Notes under the pieces: generated by a model
Database searches by the model: none
What the model was told of the DNA's origin: nothing
The model's input: only the letters and a program-made list of their open reading frames with translations
Program-made: the position numbers and the translations under genes
Origin: Pseudopyrenochaeta lycopersici
Taxonomy: Eukaryota > Ascomycota > Dothideomycetes > Pleosporales > Pseudopyrenochaetaceae
DNA length: 64,000 nt
Assembly: GCA_003313425.1 (NCBI GenBank)
Contig: NHZP01000003.1
Coordinates: 930,001-994,000, forward strand
Direction of reading: 5' to 3'
In this document: in pieces, positions 62,270 to 64,000 of the stretch
Layout: the number at the start of each line of letters is the position of its first letter
How positions within the stretch are numbered: the stretch's first letter is position 1

Positions 62270-64000
62270 ATGGGTGACACCCTCCTCCGTGCTGGCACTC
62301 CTGGGGTCACTCCATACGCCGATACGCGCACCTACGCCGACCCAGCTGCTCCACCAAAGCCGCAGTACGTCGCCTACCGACCCTCCAACGCCGACTTCAC
62401 TCCACCCGCCTCGCCCCAACCACAGAGTCCCTATGCGGCCCAGAGAGGATTTGCTTCACAGCGGGCAAACCATCCAGTGCATCTGCAAATGGACACAGCA
62501 GTTGCCCCCGCCTACGAGCGCAGCACCTACAGCCCCTCGCCCTCGGAAAGCCCAACTCTTCCCCCGACAACATTGCCCTCCCCGAAATTCCCCCCACGAC
62601 AGCGAGCCCCCTCCCTCCTCCGCCATGCTGCCATCCCTCCTTCCCACTACGACGCCCACTCCCAAGCAGACCAGTCTGCAGCATCGCCCACAATTGCTCC
62701 TGCAATGATGCGTCAGTGCAGCGGGCCCGGCTCTCCGGACCCGCGTACTCTTTACAACCCTCTGGCCAGTAATCCTGTGAACTCCAGCGGGCCAGCATGG
62801 GACTTGCCGTCTACGGAAGACGTCTCAGGTGGAGCTGCCTCGTACAGGCCTCGTGGAATGACCAGCTCATCACAGCCTTCCTTCCAACCCACCCCTCCGC
62901 TACGCTCAATGACGTCCATTCCTGACTATGCTCAATACCGGGCAAGCGAGAGAACAAATCTGTCTGGCACGTACAAGCCAAACAGGGGTGTTCCGAATTG
63001 GTCTCATACTGACTACTATCCCCCGCCTCGACCTTTCCGCGGAGAAGAGCCACGTGCGAGTTTCAGGTCCGGGTGGACAAACGCGTCGTCGAGCCTGATG
63101 GAGACAAGCGGCACCGAACGCAGCAGCGTACTGACTGCACGGAGCTCTGTCATGAGCGATCGGCAACCCAGCATTTATTCGAGGGATCAATCAAGGGATC
63201 GTTTGCGGGACCGTGATGACTCGCCTGAAACCATTCAGACCTCCGAAATGGCCGAAGAAGATGATCTAGACGCCGTCGAAGATGTATTAGATGCCTACTA
63301 CTACGACGAGGACGACCAGGACAACAGCCAGGACCTGCTTCAAGATACCTCAAGAGAGCAGCTTAGCCCTTCATCTGTTGCACTTGACTCAGATCCTCCT
63401 GAGTTATCGCAGACGCCGTCCCGTGATTTTGACTCTTTGAATTCCTTCCAATCGTCAGACAACCTCAGGCCGTGGGACGACCGCCCGGTGTCATATGTCT
63501 CTGACGGCAATACTGAAAAGACCACGTCGTCGAAGCCTCTAGCCATTCGCCATCCCTCAACGTCGGGTTATCCCGATTCGATCAATATGCTTGATGAGGA
63601 TATACATGGCACCGACGCTGTTGAGCGGACAGATCTGAACGCAAACTATTTACCATCTCTACACACGAGCCCTCGGAGTATCGAAGCTGTGATAAAACAA
63701 TCTAGTACTCGGAAGTCAGGCGCTTGGCAACGATCGAGTGAGGAATTGCCCCGGCGGATGTCCGTCACGTTGCAAGCGTTGGCGCTTGGCCCATCCAATA
63801 CCATGAATCCTACATTTCAGATAAACCAGCAGGACCTGCAGATGCAAAAAAAAGGTGCCACTCTTAACATGACTGAAATTCGCCGCGAGATGGCAGGACT
63901 ACCGCAATTACCAATGAACAGATCACGCCTGTCTCGGCAGGATTGGGTTGACATTGAAGCGTATTCAAAAAGACACAGCAAAAAACCAAGTGCAACACGG
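62270..64000 (+). CDS. Large disordered fungal protein, 5' part (runs off the window)
   Basis: From the ATG at 62270 one frame stays open to the window edge (577 codons). It begins MGDTLLRAGTPGVTPYADTR. The first 400 residues are Pro/Ser/Tyr-rich and probably disordered, with an RDQSRDRLRDRDDSPET stretch and an acidic block AEEDDLDAVEDVLDAYYYDE. Toward the edge a more ordered, conserved-looking part starts: EAVIKQSSTRKSGAWQRSS, LPRRMSVTLQALALGPSN and MTEIRREMAGLPQLPMN. This layout is common in fungal cytoskeletal or signalling proteins with a C-terminal catalytic or scaffold domain, which is not included. I cannot name it. An intron could still fall within the shown part. Confidence 0.75.
   Translation, partial: MGDTLLRAGTPGVTPYADTRTYADPAAPPKPQYVAYRPSNADFTPPASPQPQSPYAAQRGFASQRANHPVHLQMDTAVAPAYERSTYSPSPSESPTLPPTTLPSPKFPPRQRAPSLLRHAAIPPSHYDAHSQADQSAASPTIAPAMMRQCSGPGSPDPRTLYNPLASNPVNSSGPAWDLPSTEDVSGGAASYRPRGMTSSSQPSFQPTPPLRSMTSIPDYAQYRASERTNLSGTYKPNRGVPNWSHTDYYPPPRPFRGEEPRASFRSGWTNASSSLMETSGTERSSVLTARSSVMSDRQPSIYSRDQSRDRLRDRDDSPETIQTSEMAEEDDLDAVEDVLDAYYYDEDDQDNSQDLLQDTSREQLSPSSVALDSDPPELSQTPSRDFDSLNSFQSSDNLRPWDDRPVSYVSDGNTEKTTSSKPLAIRHPSTSGYPDSINMLDEDIHGTDAVERTDLNANYLPSLHTSPRSIEAVIKQSSTRKSGAWQRSSEELPRRMSVTLQALALGPSNTMNPTFQINQQDLQMQKKGATLNMTEIRREMAGLPQLPMNRSRLSRQDWVDIEAYSKRHSKKPSATR

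Overview
This window is nuclear DNA of a filamentous ascomycete, most likely Dothideomycetes (Pleosporales-like). The evidence is intron-rich genes on both strands, introns mostly 45-75 nt with GT-AG ends and CTAAC/CTGAC-like branch sites, small intergenic gaps, and fungal-type families (OPT transporter, GH55 glucanase, EthD protein, DUF2458 protein, fungal F-box and Ufd1 proteins). There are no operons, rRNA genes, recognisable tRNAs, CRISPR arrays or intact transposons. The class assignment is inferred from protein resemblance, not from a search.

Layout. 0-1.1 kb: start of DNA polymerase alpha (minus, cut by the window edge), divergent from an oligoribonuclease, with an MCB-like element between them. 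1.9-10.2 kb: three minus-strand genes in tandem (flavin monooxygenase, oligopeptide transporter, BCS1-type AAA ATPase). 10.6-16.9 kb: Nrd1-like RRM protein, nitrilase-superfamily hydrolase, EthD protein, eIF3 subunit l. 17.7-27.3 kb: unnamed conserved proteins, a nucleolar-type RRM protein, a cysteine-rich membrane protein, a COX14-like mitochondrial candidate, a DUF2458 protein and a GPI-anchor-like wall protein. 28.6-36 kb: Arp8 (INO80 complex), a pterin dehydratase, a bZIP factor. 37.9-46.4 kb: cytochrome c heme lyase, Yip1, a small zinc-binding candidate, an F-box protein and a Ufd1/zinc-finger protein. 46.8-57.1 kb: GH55 exo-beta-1,3-glucanase, hotdog thioesterase, a small repeat-motif protein, a cyclase-family hydrolase and inositol monophosphatase. 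57.9-64 kb: BTB/POZ protein, an E2 ubiquitin-conjugating enzyme and the 5' part of a long disordered protein running off the end.

Most genes are housekeeping or single-family genes. I see no biosynthetic cluster, defence island or clearly new multi-gene system. Several genes serve mitochondria (BCS1, heme lyase, COX14-like, possibly the pterin dehydratase) and several belong to the ubiquitin system (F-box, Ufd1-domain, E2, BTB), but they are scattered and no co-regulation is proven.

The points most worth a second look are at gene-structure level: two 10-nt microexons required by reading frame (RRM protein and GH55), a 23-nt exon in YIP1, an E2 gene whose two introns are both stop-free multiples of three (one a GC-AG intron) so the raw reading frame looks unspliced, coding-like zinc-binding exons after the stop of the F-box gene, three-copy 31-bp and ~49-bp tandem repeats next to genes, and a small protein with a duplicated RGTL...QLGD..SLK.ETS motif. 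All exon models were worked out by hand from splice signals and frame; none has transcript support.
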